A stretch of 11,711 nt of DNA from Candidatus Cloacimonadota bacterium (GCA_014382915.1 JACNIV010000327.1:1-11711); one strand, 5' to 3'. Positions 1-7,752 are shown, numbered from the stretch's first letter. Made by a program: numbers and translations. The notes: generated from the letters alone by a model not told the origin.

Positions 1-2541
1 ACCATCGTGCATTTCGCTTTTGCCGGTATCTTCCATCAATTTAAAAAGTTTGGGAGAAGCAATGAGGAAGCTGTGGTTAGAGAAACGGGGGATGAGCTTT
101 TGGCGGTAGGCAAAAACAGCAAAATCTCTTTCACTGTAAAGCGTTATGCCATCTTTGGTATCATCAAAATTGTCCTGTTCTGTCAGCAGTTCAAAACCGG
201 CTTCGAGGTTACCGGTATTCCAACTTCCACCAGCTTGTTTAATTTTAAAAGGAGAAAGATCGGCAGCAATCAGCCAGTTATCAGCATTTTCGGTAAGTTT
301 TTCCCGTGGAGTAGTTTTTTTAACAAAAGTATAAACACCGGTATTTACTGTAGCGCCGAAAGTATCAGCCGGAACGGAGATGAGAAATTGAGCGTCGGTT
401 TCTTTCAGAAGCTGATCTCTTAAATTTTTATGAGATTTAATTGTTTGCCATGTATCGCTCATAATGTAACAGAGAGTTCCTTTTGGTTTAAGTATCTTCA
501 ACCCAAGGGAAACAAAGATGCCGTAACTATCTTTGCTGTTTAATTTAAATTCATCACGGGTTATGGTTTCTACTTTTATACCATAAGGCGGGTTGGCAAT
601 AACAATATCAAAGCCACCATTTGTTTCTATTTCGTCAAAGAAATCGAGTCCCCAATTGAAGTGTTCTGCCAGCAAATGGACTTCCGCTAATTTCTTTTCT
701 ATTATTTTGATTCGCTCTTTCGTATCTTTTTTCAGATCGATGTTCTGTTCGTCTTCCTCAAAGAAATTGCCCTGACCTTCGGCTATGTCTGCCATGTATT
801 TTATCTCTTCTTCCTTTTTCTTATTCAGAAACCATTTCAGATAGTCTGTTTTAAGTTTAGAGATTTTTTCTTTAGCCTTGTTTTTATCTTCAAGGATAAC
901 TATCTTTTGAAAATCAGTTTTTGCTTTTTGAAACTCACTTAATAGTTTTAAGCCACTCGCATCAGGTTTAAGTTTTCTTTCGTGGTCAAAATCATATCCG
1001 GCAATTTGAGAAACCAACGAATCTCCCTGATAAATGTGAAAATCGAGGTTGGGAAGAGGTGGAATTTTATTTATGTTTTCCACTTCCAGATCAACGATGA
1101 GAGAAAGCCAAAGGCGCAGGTTTGTAAGGTGAACTGCTTTTTCCTGCAAATCCACACCATAAATACAGTTTTCGATGATATTTCTTTTAAGTTCGTATTT
1201 GTAGTTTTGTTTATTAATAAGATCAGGATCGATCTTTGTATCTATAGCTTCGATAATCTCAACGATCTTTAATAGAATTCCTACCGGATAGGCACCGGAA
1301 CCAACAGCAGGATCGACAATGTGAATTTCTAATAATCGTTCTCTAATTTTTCTCAATTCACTTTCGGTAAGTTTTTCTGTTTTAAGATTAAAAACAAGGT
1401 CTTTTGTTTTGCTCCTATCCAAATGCAAAGTATTCTGATTAACAAGATCATTTAAAAGTGATTGTTTAACCATAAATGAAACGACAAATTTGGGTGTGTA
1501 ATATGAGCCGGTAACTCGACGTGCATCCGGAATATCTTTATATTTATTTTGTTCAAGTCCCAGTATCAATCTTTCGAAAATAGTACCCAGCATTTCCGGG
1601 TCTATTGCCACTTCCTTTTCAAGCTCCGTATCTTCACGAACTGTGAAATTATACTTTTCAAACAGACCCTTTAATATAACTTCAAATATATTGTTCTCGA
1701 TCTTTATATTTTTTTCATCATCATTAAATTCAAAAAGACCACCATTGAGGAAAGGGATTTTTTCTGGTTCGGGATTTTTCTCTTTAATCGAAATTCGTTC
1801 AAAAAGAGGTATTATAAAGTCTGAATAATAATTCTTAGAACCAATGTTTACGAAATTTTTAAAAATAAAATCAGGATCATTTTCCAGATAACCTTTTTTC
1901 TGAATAAAATACAAAAAGAAAACTCGATTAAAAATAGTTTCAGTATATTCATCTGCTTTGGTTTGAGATACTTGATTTTTTTTCATCAAATACGTTCGGA
2001 ATTCTCTGTAGAAATTAACATAATCTTTATAGAATTCACGTGATACTGCTTCAACATCAAAGGCTCTATCGCATTTGAGATTAACAAGAAGTGAAGATTC
2101 ATGTTCGTCTTCAATTTTCAGCAGTTCAATTCTTTCGGCTGCTGTTCTCAGTTTTTCGACTGGACCTATAACAATTCTTCGGAAGGGTCTGTGTGGTGTT
2201 TTAATTATTTCTTTCTTCTTCTCGAGATATTTTAAATTTGTAAAATGGAATTCATCTTCTGTTTCATTAGAAAAAATAATAAGATTATAAGTGAAGGTTT
2301 TTGATATTTGGATTGAGATAGGTCTTTCGGAACCTTTTAAGAGTTTTGGCAGGATACAATAAATAATTATAAATGTATCTTGCTCAGCGATTTTTTCAAT
2401 TGAGATAATTTCTTTTCTCAATTTATCTGATAGAGATGATGAAATGGAGCCGGAAGAGTGTGAATAATTAAGATGTTCGATAAATAGATTTTGTATATCT
2501 TCTTTATTTTTTAAATTTCTCAACAAATCGATCATATTCAC
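1..2541 (-). CDS. Eco57I-like adenine-specific DNA methyltransferase, probable type IIG restriction-modification or defence enzyme (C-terminus beyond window)
   Basis: One open frame of 847 codons runs without a stop to base 1, so the C-terminus is missing. Numbering from the GTG at 2541, the SAM-binding motif I reads VDPAVGSGAYPVGIL (409-423). The amino-methyltransferase catalytic motif IV is IVIANPPYG (646-654), the NPPY form of N6-adenine enzymes. GSYYTPKFVV (345-354) and YGVDLQEKAVHLTNLRLW (461-478) are also typical of Eco57I-like methylases. A lysine/glutamate-rich, probably helical insert (about 535-625) separates the methyltransferase core from NPPY. The first ~170 residues look like the N-terminal domain of large defence-type methylases (FRRIVIGPVEKLRTAAERI, 120-138), but I see no clear PD-(D/E)xK nuclease motif. 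Target recognition is expected after about residue 750 and is cut off. The GTG start overlaps the upstream stop as GTGA and has GGAGG 7 nt before it; ATG at 2535 is the alternative. The methyltransferase assignment is firm; restriction activity is inferred. Confidence 0.92.
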   Translation of the reverse strand, partial: MNMIDLLRNLKNKEDIQNLFIEHLNYSHSSGSISSSLSDKLRKEIISIEKIAEQDTFIIIYCILPKLLKGSERPISIQISKTFTYNLIIFSNETEDEFHFTNLKYLEKKKEIIKTPHRPFRRIVIGPVEKLRTAAERIELLKIEDEHESSLLVNLKCDRAFDVEAVSREFYKDYVNFYREFRTYLMKKNQVSQTKADEYTETIFNRVFFLYFIQKKGYLENDPDFIFKNFVNIGSKNYYSDFIIPLFERISIKEKNPEPEKIPFLNGGLFEFNDDEKNIKIENNIFEVILKGLFEKYNFTVREDTELEKEVAIDPEMLGTIFERLILGLEQNKYKDIPDARRVTGSYYTPKFVVSFMVKQSLLNDLVNQNTLHLDRSKTKDLVFNLKTEKLTESELRKIRERLLEIHIVDPAVGSGAYPVGILLKIVEIIEAIDTKIDPDLINKQNYKYELKRNIIENCIYGVDLQEKAVHLTNLRLWLSLIVDLEVENINKIPPLPNLDFHIYQGDSLVSQIAGYDFDHERKLKPDASGLKLLSEFQKAKTDFQKIVILEDKNKAKEKISKLKTDYLKWFLNKKKEEEIKYMADIAEGQGNFFEEDEQNIDLKKDTKERIKIIEKKLAEVHLLAEHFNWGLDFFDEIETNGGFDIVIANPPYGIKVETITRDEFKLNSKDSYGIFVSLGLKILKPKGTLCYIMSDTWQTIKSHKNLRDQLLKETDAQFLISVPADTFGATVNTGVYTFVKKTTPREKLTENADNWLIAADLSPFKIKQAGGSWNTGNLEAGFELLTEQDNFDDTKDGITLYSERDFAVFAYRQKLIPRFSNHSFLIASPKLFKLMEDTGKSEMHDG

Positions 2542-3101
2542 GAAATTTCCTCCAGGTTATACTTGGATAATGGGAAAGCGCCTTGATCAATCCACTTTTC
2601 ATTGCTGAAGTGTTCAAGGATATAAACTTTCTTGTTCAAAGCTAAAGATTGGTCAAATAGTTTATTAAGGTTTCCCCCTTCATTGATATTAAGAAATAAG
2701 ATTTTATCCGTTTTAGAGATTATAAATTGATTTCTGATTTCTGAATTTATTGCTGATATTCTTTTAGTGTCTTGCCAAAAGGAAACGATAAGGATTTTAT
2801 TATTCTCATAGTCGTCATTTAGTGTTTCTGGTAATTTATAATGTTCAATTCCTTTTGCCAAATAAATTATCAAATTCGATTGTGATTCAGGTTTTCTATT
2901 CTTTAATACACTTTGTTCAACAGTAGAATGCCAGCTTCCGGAAATCGTAATATTAGTACTCATGATTATTGTCGTCAATTCTAGTGCCGGTAAATAAAGA
3001 GTCATTGGAATATTTCTAGAGCAGAAAAAAGCAATTGATGGATTTTTTAATAACATAATATTACCTGAATAATACAAGTTATCAAACACTTCAAATTTCA
3101 T
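2538..3101 (-). CDS. DprA/Smf-like Rossmann-fold protein (SLOG superfamily), methyltransferase partner
   Basis: This is a 187-residue single-domain protein. Three segments line up with the DprA/Smf core. SIAFFCSRNIP (22-32) sits where DprA has its VGSR strand. ISGSWHSTVEQSVL (53-66) sits where DprA has SGLAxGID..AH..AL. KILIVSFW..KRISAINSEIRNQFI (102-128) corresponds to the LLSE...F..RNR segment, followed by EGGNLNKLFDQSLALNKKVYIL (141-162), like the SGsl.TA..A...gR.vfavPG end. The SAM and winged-helix extensions of full DprA are absent, so a competence role is unlikely. SLOG proteins are predicted nucleotide or nucleic-acid binders and recur in defence loci, so a sensing or accessory role for the downstream methyltransferase is a reasonable inference. 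Its ATG overlaps the murG stop as ATGA, and its own stop overlaps the next start as GTGA. It is very AT-rich (about 30% G+C by hand count). Confidence 0.75.
   Translation of the reverse strand: MKFEVFDNLYYSGNIMLLKNPSIAFFCSRNIPMTLYLPALELTTIIMSTNITISGSWHSTVEQSVLKNRKPESQSNLIIYLAKGIEHYKLPETLNDDYENNKILIVSFWQDTKRISAINSEIRNQFIISKTDKILFLNINEGGNLNKLFDQSLALNKKVYILEHFSNEKWIDQGAFPLSKYNLEEIS
2549..2553 (-). promoter_or_regulatory. Shine-Dalgarno site for the methyltransferase gene
   Basis: The minus strand reads GGAGG here, inside the 3' end of the DprA-like gene. It lies 7 nt before the GTG at 2541 and 13 nt before the ATG at 2535. Spacing favours the GTG, which also forms a GTGA overlap with the upstream stop codon. 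This is among the best ribosome-binding sequences in the window. Confidence 0.6.
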
Positions 3102-4180
3102 TTTATTAATCCCAAAATCTCTTTCGAGATGTTTTCAGCTGATTTCAAATGTTTCGTTTCTCTAAAATCCTCTTTCATCTTTTTATACTCATTCTTCATT
3201 TTCAAAATCACTTCCAGCAAAGATGCTGATGTTAACTTATTCTGCTCGATAACTATGGCAACACCTTTATCCTGCAATTCCATTGCATTATAATATTGAT
3301 GATTCCCAGCAGCAGAGGGAAGAGGGATCAGAATCGAAGGAAGTTTTTTTGTTTCGAGTTCTGCCAGAGATATGGCACCTGCACGTGCTATTACAAAATC
3401 TACCGAATTATATACCTTTCCAATCTCATCTGTAAAATCGAAACTATAAATACCTTTCTTATTTTGAATCTTTGGGTAGAATTCGCTGAAACTAAATTTT
3501 CCGATCTGCCAGATGATTTCAATTCCATTTTCCAGAAGCTCATCTACAATTGGTAAAAAAGTTTTATTCAAAACAACCGAACCTTGGCTGCCACCCGTTA
3601 AAAAGAGCTTGGTTGTATCTTTTTTTAAACCAAATTCGTCGAAATCCAATTTAGCTGTTTCTCCAATTATCTTGCTATTTACCGGATTTCCGGAGAAGAT
3701 CACTTTCTTTTTGGGAAGATATTTTTCAGCTTCTTTTGCACCCAGGAATATTTTTTCGGCATATCTGCTTAAAATCCTGGTGGTTGCTCCGGGATAGCTG
3801 TTCTGTTCTTGCAGAAAGATAGGAACTTTTTTCAAATGTGCAGTATATCCCACAGGTCCACTTACAAATCCTCCTGTTCCAATGAAAGCATCAGGTTGGA
3901 AATCCCGAATTATTTTTACTGAATCAAGTATGCTTTTTATTAGCTTAAAGGGAAATTTAAGATGCGTAAGTGTGATCTTCCTGTAGAATTTTTGAACATT
4001 AATACTCTTGAAAGCAATTTCTCTTTTAGTTGTGAGTTCTTGTTCCATACTGTTTTTGTTTCCCACAAATAGAACATCAACATTATTTTTGATAAGTTCT
4101 TCGGCAATGGAGATAGCAGGAATAATATGCCCGCCGGTTCCTCCGGCTGCGATAATGACTTTCTTTTTTAAGTTCTTCAT
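3098..4180 (-). CDS. murG: UDP-GlcNAc:MurNAc-pentapeptide-lipid GlcNAc transferase MurG
   Basis: MurG adds GlcNAc from UDP-GlcNAc to lipid I to form lipid II, as a peripheral GT28-family (GT-B fold) enzyme on the inner face of the cytoplasmic membrane. Length 360 is normal. The N-terminal glycine loop GGTGGH (13-18) and the second loop GTGGFVSGP (101-109) are intact. LTGGSQGS (194-201) opens the C-terminal domain, and the donor-binding region shows ARAGAISLAEL (265-275) and PLPSAAGNHQYYNA (286-299). The ATG directly abuts the ftsW TAA with no spacer, with AAAGG at 4187-4191 six nucleotides upstream. Its last bases form an ATGA overlap with the DprA-like gene. In most dcw clusters murC or a neighbouring cell wall gene comes next; here it does not. 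Confidence 0.97.
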   Translation of the reverse strand: MKNLKKKVIIAAGGTGGHIIPAISIAEELIKNNVDVLFVGNKNSMEQELTTKREIAFKSINVQKFYRKITLTHLKFPFKLIKSILDSVKIIRDFQPDAFIGTGGFVSGPVGYTAHLKKVPIFLQEQNSYPGATTRILSRYAEKIFLGAKEAEKYLPKKKVIFSGNPVNSKIIGETAKLDFDEFGLKKDTTKLFLTGGSQGSVVLNKTFLPIVDELLENGIEIIWQIGKFSFSEFYPKIQNKKGIYSFDFTDEIGKVYNSVDFVIARAGAISLAELETKKLPSILIPLPSAAGNHQYYNAMELQDKGVAIVIEQNKLTSASLLEVILKMKNEYKKMKEDFRETKHLKSAENISKEILGLIK

Positions 4181-5314
4181 TTAAAACCTTTGTCTTTTTG
4201 CACTGATATTTAATAAAAGTCCTACAGTGAAAGAGTTTATCAATAGCGAAGTACCACCATAACTTATGAATGGTAATGTAACTCCAGTGGAAGGAATAGC
4301 TGCCAAAGATACTCCTATGTTAACCATAGCATTAAAGAAGATGTTCATTCCCAGTCCAATTCCAGCTAATTTTAAGAACATGTCCTTTTTGTATGAATTA
4401 ATAATCGCTCGGGCAAAAAGGAATACATACAAGCCCAGAACAAATAATGCGCCCAGAAACCCGAACTCCTCTCCGATAATTGAATAGATATAATCTGTTT
4501 TTGCTTCGGGTAGGAAATAGTGTTTTCCGGTTCCCTTTTTGGGAGTAGTACCAAATAATCTTCCACCGGTCAAAGAGAGCAGGCTTTCTCTTATCTGGTA
4601 ATCATTTGTACCTTTATATTCAATTTCTTTGTTGAATGCTTTATGGAATAAAGAATATTTTGTATAGATCTGCATCCGTTCACCACGATATCTGGGACCA
4701 AGTTTCAATACAATCATTAAAGCAAATAATGAAATACATATTATCAGGAGTATGGTAGAAAACCGGATCTTTGCAAGTAGCAGAAGCGAGATAAGTGTGA
4801 AACTGGAAATAATAAGCGGACTGAAATGCTTTTCTGCCAGGATGAGTAAAAATACAATTAATGTCATTATTATTAGAGCATTAAAATGCCTGAGAAACCC
4901 TTTGGGTCTGGTATCATCAATATATTTCTGTTTCTTATCCAGAAAGTGAGCAAAATATAAAATAAGTACAATTCGCGCTATCAGGCTGGGTTGAATGTTT
5001 ATTTTCCAGATACGAAAGCTTCTGACAGCCCCATTTACGTTTTCCCCAAAGATCAATACTGCTATTAGAAGCAGGATGGTAATGATAAGAAACATGAAAA
5101 TGAAAGGACGGATTTTTTCTAATTTAACTACTTTAAAAGCAAACCACAACGAGATAATAGAAAGTCCGAACCAGATGAACTGCTTGTAAAAGAAAGACAT
5201 GGAAGTTCGTATGGAGCTTATGTTCAACTGCATATACAGCCCGATAAACATGAGTAACATGTACACAAAAAGAATGTAATAATCGTATCCGGCAATATAA
5301 GTTTTAGCTTTCAT
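4181..5314 (-). CDS. ftsW: SEDS-family peptidoglycan polymerase FtsW
   Basis: This is an integral membrane SEDS glycosyltransferase of 377 residues with about ten hydrophobic segments, the first near 13-30. Its expected role is polymerising lipid II at the septum together with the FtsI-type transpeptidase encoded upstream. PEAKTDYIYSIIGEE (269-283) contains the Asp (D274) that aligns with the essential aspartate of FtsW/RodA. The C-terminal signature IPSTGVTLPFISYGGTSL (340-357) is strong. Two usually conserved sites differ: the QPSE..K motif reads QPSLIAR (108-114), and the usual P-D-x-G loop is EKHFSPLI (161-168). The gene overlaps murD by 11 nt and its Shine-Dalgarno is poor, which suggests reinitiation from murD. 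FtsW is preferred over RodA because of its position between murD and murG. Confidence 0.93.
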   Translation of the reverse strand: MKAKTYIAGYDYYILFVYMLLMFIGLYMQLNISSIRTSMSFFYKQFIWFGLSIISLWFAFKVVKLEKIRPFIFMFLIITILLLIAVLIFGENVNGAVRSFRIWKINIQPSLIARIVLILYFAHFLDKKQKYIDDTRPKGFLRHFNALIIMTLIVFLLILAEKHFSPLIISSFTLISLLLLAKIRFSTILLIICISLFALMIVLKLGPRYRGERMQIYTKYSLFHKAFNKEIEYKGTNDYQIRESLLSLTGGRLFGTTPKKGTGKHYFLPEAKTDYIYSIIGEEFGFLGALFVLGLYVFLFARAIINSYKKDMFLKLAGIGLGMNIFFNAMVNIGVSLAAIPSTGVTLPFISYGGTSLLINSFTVGLLLNISAKRQRF

Positions 5315-6632
5315 TTTTCAATTTCAATACGATCTCTTTAAACCTGTTTCCGCGTTCTTCAAAATTATTGAACATGTCATAACTTGTACAGGCAGGAGAA
5401 AGTACCACATATTCACCCGCAGATGCTTCTTTGAAGGCTATCCGTATAGTCTCTTCAAAATTTTCAATTACAGCCAGTTCAACTGAACCGTTAAACGCTT
5501 TTTTCATTTCCAATCGGGTTTCGCCTGTTAAATAAACTTTCCTGGCATATTTTTTTAAATAAGGATTTAGAACTGTATAATCTTCACCTTTACCGCCGCC
5601 ACCCATGATTATGCGGATCGGTTTATCGAAAGATTGAAGTGCATATTTTACGGATTCGGTATTAGTTGCCTTGGAATCATTCACAAATTTAACTCCATTG
5701 ATCTCGGCTACGAATTCCAACCGGTGGGGAAGAGAAGCAAATGTGGAAAGTGATTTTTCTATTGTTTTATTTGAAATTCCAAAAGGAGAAACAGCCAGGA
5801 TAGATGCCATTATGTTGGCAATATTATGTGGTCCCTTGATGGTGGAATTATCAATGTTAAGAAGTTCCGAACCAAATTTTATCTGTTTACCATCAAAATA
5901 AATATCTGTTTTGGAATTCAGAGAAAAGTATTTTGGATCAAGTTTATTTCTGTGTTTCAGGCTCATCGTATCGTCCAGGTTCAAGATCGCAAGATCGGAT
6001 TTATCCTGATTTCTAAAGATGTTGAACTTTGCCAGGGCGTAGTCATCAAAATTGTTGTATCTATTTAAGTGGTCAGGAGTAATATTCAGTATAGCAGCTA
6101 CATCCGGTTTGAATTTATCTATGAGTTCAAGCTGAAAACTGCTTAATTCCAAAACTATAAAATCGATACCAGGTTTTTCTATCGGGTAGGAACAGAATGC
6201 CATTCCAATATTACCGGCAAGAACAGAATTGTAACCCGCAGTTTGTAAAATGTAGTGTATTAAACTTACGGTTGTACTTTTCCCATTAGAACCCGTAATT
6301 GCTATTATTTTGCTTTCGGGATGCTTTATAAGAAACCCGAACTCGATCTCACTTATAAGATGTATATTCTTCTCTTTTGCTTTTCTTAAAATTGGAATAT
6401 CAAGTGAAATCCCCGGGCTTACAATTATCGTATCGCATTCCAGAAGTCTTTCTGTATGTTCTCCGAATTCACAATCGAATTCTTTAATAATGTTCTCAGA
6501 GCCTTCGATCATATTGGCAATTTTTAATTCACTGAGAAAGGGAACACCACCTAATTCTTTTATCTTATACGCTGCAGCAAGTCCGCTGCGGTCTATTCTC
6601 AGGATTCCGATCTTATGTTCTTGAACATTCAT
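5304..6632 (-). CDS. murD: UDP-N-acetylmuramoyl-L-alanine--D-glutamate ligase MurD
   Basis: MurD is the cytoplasmic ATP-dependent ligase adding D-Glu to UDP-MurNAc-L-Ala. Length 442 is normal. The P-loop is GSNGKST (114-120). Further family motifs are LELSSFQLE (161-169), NITPDHLNRY (183-192), the lysine K202 in YALAKFNIF that matches the carbamylated lysine of Mur ligases, LPHRLE (301-306), NDSKATN (318-324), and SPACTSYDMFNNFEERG (412-428) near the C-terminus. The N-terminal UDP-binding loop, normally of the form G-x-G-x-SG, reads ILRIDRSGLAAA (10-21) and so lacks the usual glycine pair. It starts 3 nt after the mraY stop and overlaps ftsW by 11 nt. Confidence 0.97.
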   Translation of the reverse strand: MNVQEHKIGILRIDRSGLAAAYKIKELGGVPFLSELKIANMIEGSENIIKEFDCEFGEHTERLLECDTIIVSPGISLDIPILRKAKEKNIHLISEIEFGFLIKHPESKIIAITGSNGKSTTVSLIHYILQTAGYNSVLAGNIGMAFCSYPIEKPGIDFIVLELSSFQLELIDKFKPDVAAILNITPDHLNRYNNFDDYALAKFNIFRNQDKSDLAILNLDDTMSLKHRNKLDPKYFSLNSKTDIYFDGKQIKFGSELLNIDNSTIKGPHNIANIMASILAVSPFGISNKTIEKSLSTFASLPHRLEFVAEINGVKFVNDSKATNTESVKYALQSFDKPIRIIMGGGGKGEDYTVLNPYLKKYARKVYLTGETRLEMKKAFNGSVELAVIENFEETIRIAFKEASAGEYVVLSPACTSYDMFNNFEERGNRFKEIVLKLKNES

Positions 6633-6635
6633 ATA

Positions 6636-7751
6636 TCATCTCAGTTTTAATGTTGCCAGCCCTATTGCTACCAGCAGTGCAGCAACGATCCAGAAACGGA
6701 TCACGATCTTTTCTTCGGCAATCCCTTTTATTTCGAAGTGATGGTGTATGGGAGCACAAAGGAAAACCCGTTTCCCTTTCCCATATCTTATGCGTGTATA
6801 TTTAAAATAATATCTCTGGATAAGCGTGGATAGTGCTTCAATAACGAATACACCACCGACTATGGCAAAGAATATCTCTTCTCTTAATAATATAGCCAGC
6901 ACGGCCAGGATACCACCAAGCGAAAGTGAGCCGGTATCTCCCATTATTATCTGAGCCGGTTTTGTATTATACCACAGGAAACCGAGTAATGTTCCTATCA
7001 TAGCAGAAATGAATACAGTTAATTCACCTGCATTACTTATAAATTCCAGGTTTAAGTATTCAGCTATAACGAAATTCCCCTTAATGTAAGCCATTATACC
7101 CAGTGCCAGTGCCGAAAGAGCCACCGTTCCACTGGCCAAACCGTCCAATCCATCCGTTAAATTCACTGCGTTTGATGTACCTGTAACCATAAAAACAACA
7201 AAAGGAATAAAAAACCACCCTAATTGTATAGCTGTGTTTTTTAGAAATGGTAAGCTTATCTGGGTTATCGAAGATTTATCTGCCGAACCATAATAGAGTG
7301 CCGTGGCAATAAGCAATCCCAGAGTAATTTGAGCCATTAATTTATATTTGGCGATAAGACCTTGTTTTATCTTGAGGAAGTTCTTCAGATAGTCATCCAG
7401 GAAGCCTGTTCCACCCAGCCAGATGGTGGTGATGATCATTATAAGAATATAGCTGTTTACCAGGTTATTCCAGAGCAGGGAAGAGATAAGCAGGCTGGAA
7501 ATAAGAATGAGACCGCCCATAGTAGGCGTACCTTCTTTTTCCTTGTGAGAAATGGGAACATATTCGTTAATTCTTTCCACAGCCTGGTGCTTTTTGAGAA
7601 GCCTGATAAATTTGGGACCAAGAAATAGTGAAAAAACCAGGGCAGTGATGAATGCTGCAATCGACCTGAACGTTACATATTGGAACACGTTAAACATGGT
7701 ATATCCCATAATTTCCGTATTTGCTAAAGGAGAAAATAGATGATAGAACAT
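6636..7751 (-). CDS. mraY: Phospho-N-acetylmuramoyl-pentapeptide-transferase MraY
   Basis: MraY transfers phospho-MurNAc-pentapeptide from UDP to undecaprenyl phosphate, making lipid I in the cytoplasmic membrane. It is 371 residues and polytopic, with a normal N-terminus (MFYHLFSPLA, then FNVFQYVTFRS at 20-30), which supports the start at 7751. Catalytic and signature motifs are complete: GTPTMGG (74-80), FLDDYLK with the Asp pair (117-123), NAVNLTDGLDGLASG (194-208), MGDTGSLSLGG (270-280) and the histidine cluster APIHHHFE (333-340). The start lies 1 nt after the murEF stop, with AGGAAGGA just upstream. I see nothing odd in this gene. Confidence 0.98.
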   Translation of the reverse strand: MFYHLFSPLANTEIMGYTMFNVFQYVTFRSIAAFITALVFSLFLGPKFIRLLKKHQAVERINEYVPISHKEKEGTPTMGGLILISSLLISSLLWNNLVNSYILIMIITTIWLGGTGFLDDYLKNFLKIKQGLIAKYKLMAQITLGLLIATALYYGSADKSSITQISLPFLKNTAIQLGWFFIPFVVFMVTGTSNAVNLTDGLDGLASGTVALSALALGIMAYIKGNFVIAEYLNLEFISNAGELTVFISAMIGTLLGFLWYNTKPAQIIMGDTGSLSLGGILAVLAILLREEIFFAIVGGVFVIEALSTLIQRYYFKYTRIRYGKGKRVFLCAPIHHHFEIKGIAEEKIVIRFWIVAALLVAIGLATLKLR

Positions 7752-7752
7752 A

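Noticed and set aside
7..423. Plus-strand open frame of 138 codons
   Set aside because: It is antisense to the methyltransferase frame, which carries intact motifs. It has no recognisable domain or ribosome-binding site and looks like a shadow frame.
2538..3101. Competence gene dprA
   Set aside because: The protein is about half the usual length, lacks the flanking domains, and has an altered core motif. Its neighbours point to a defence-type accessory protein rather than transformation.
3117..3130. Short hairpin on the minus strand (5-bp stem with a GAAA loop, then four T) just before the DprA-like start, resembling an attenuator or terminator
   Set aside because: The stem is only 5 bp and AT-rich at one end, the T run is short and followed by GGG, and it lies inside murG codons. 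Chance is the simpler explanation.
3061..3180. A separate promoter for the DprA-like and methyltransferase genes inside the end of murG
   Set aside because: The region is AT-rich, so -10-like strings occur, but I see no convincing paired -35/-10 or TAnnTTTG element.
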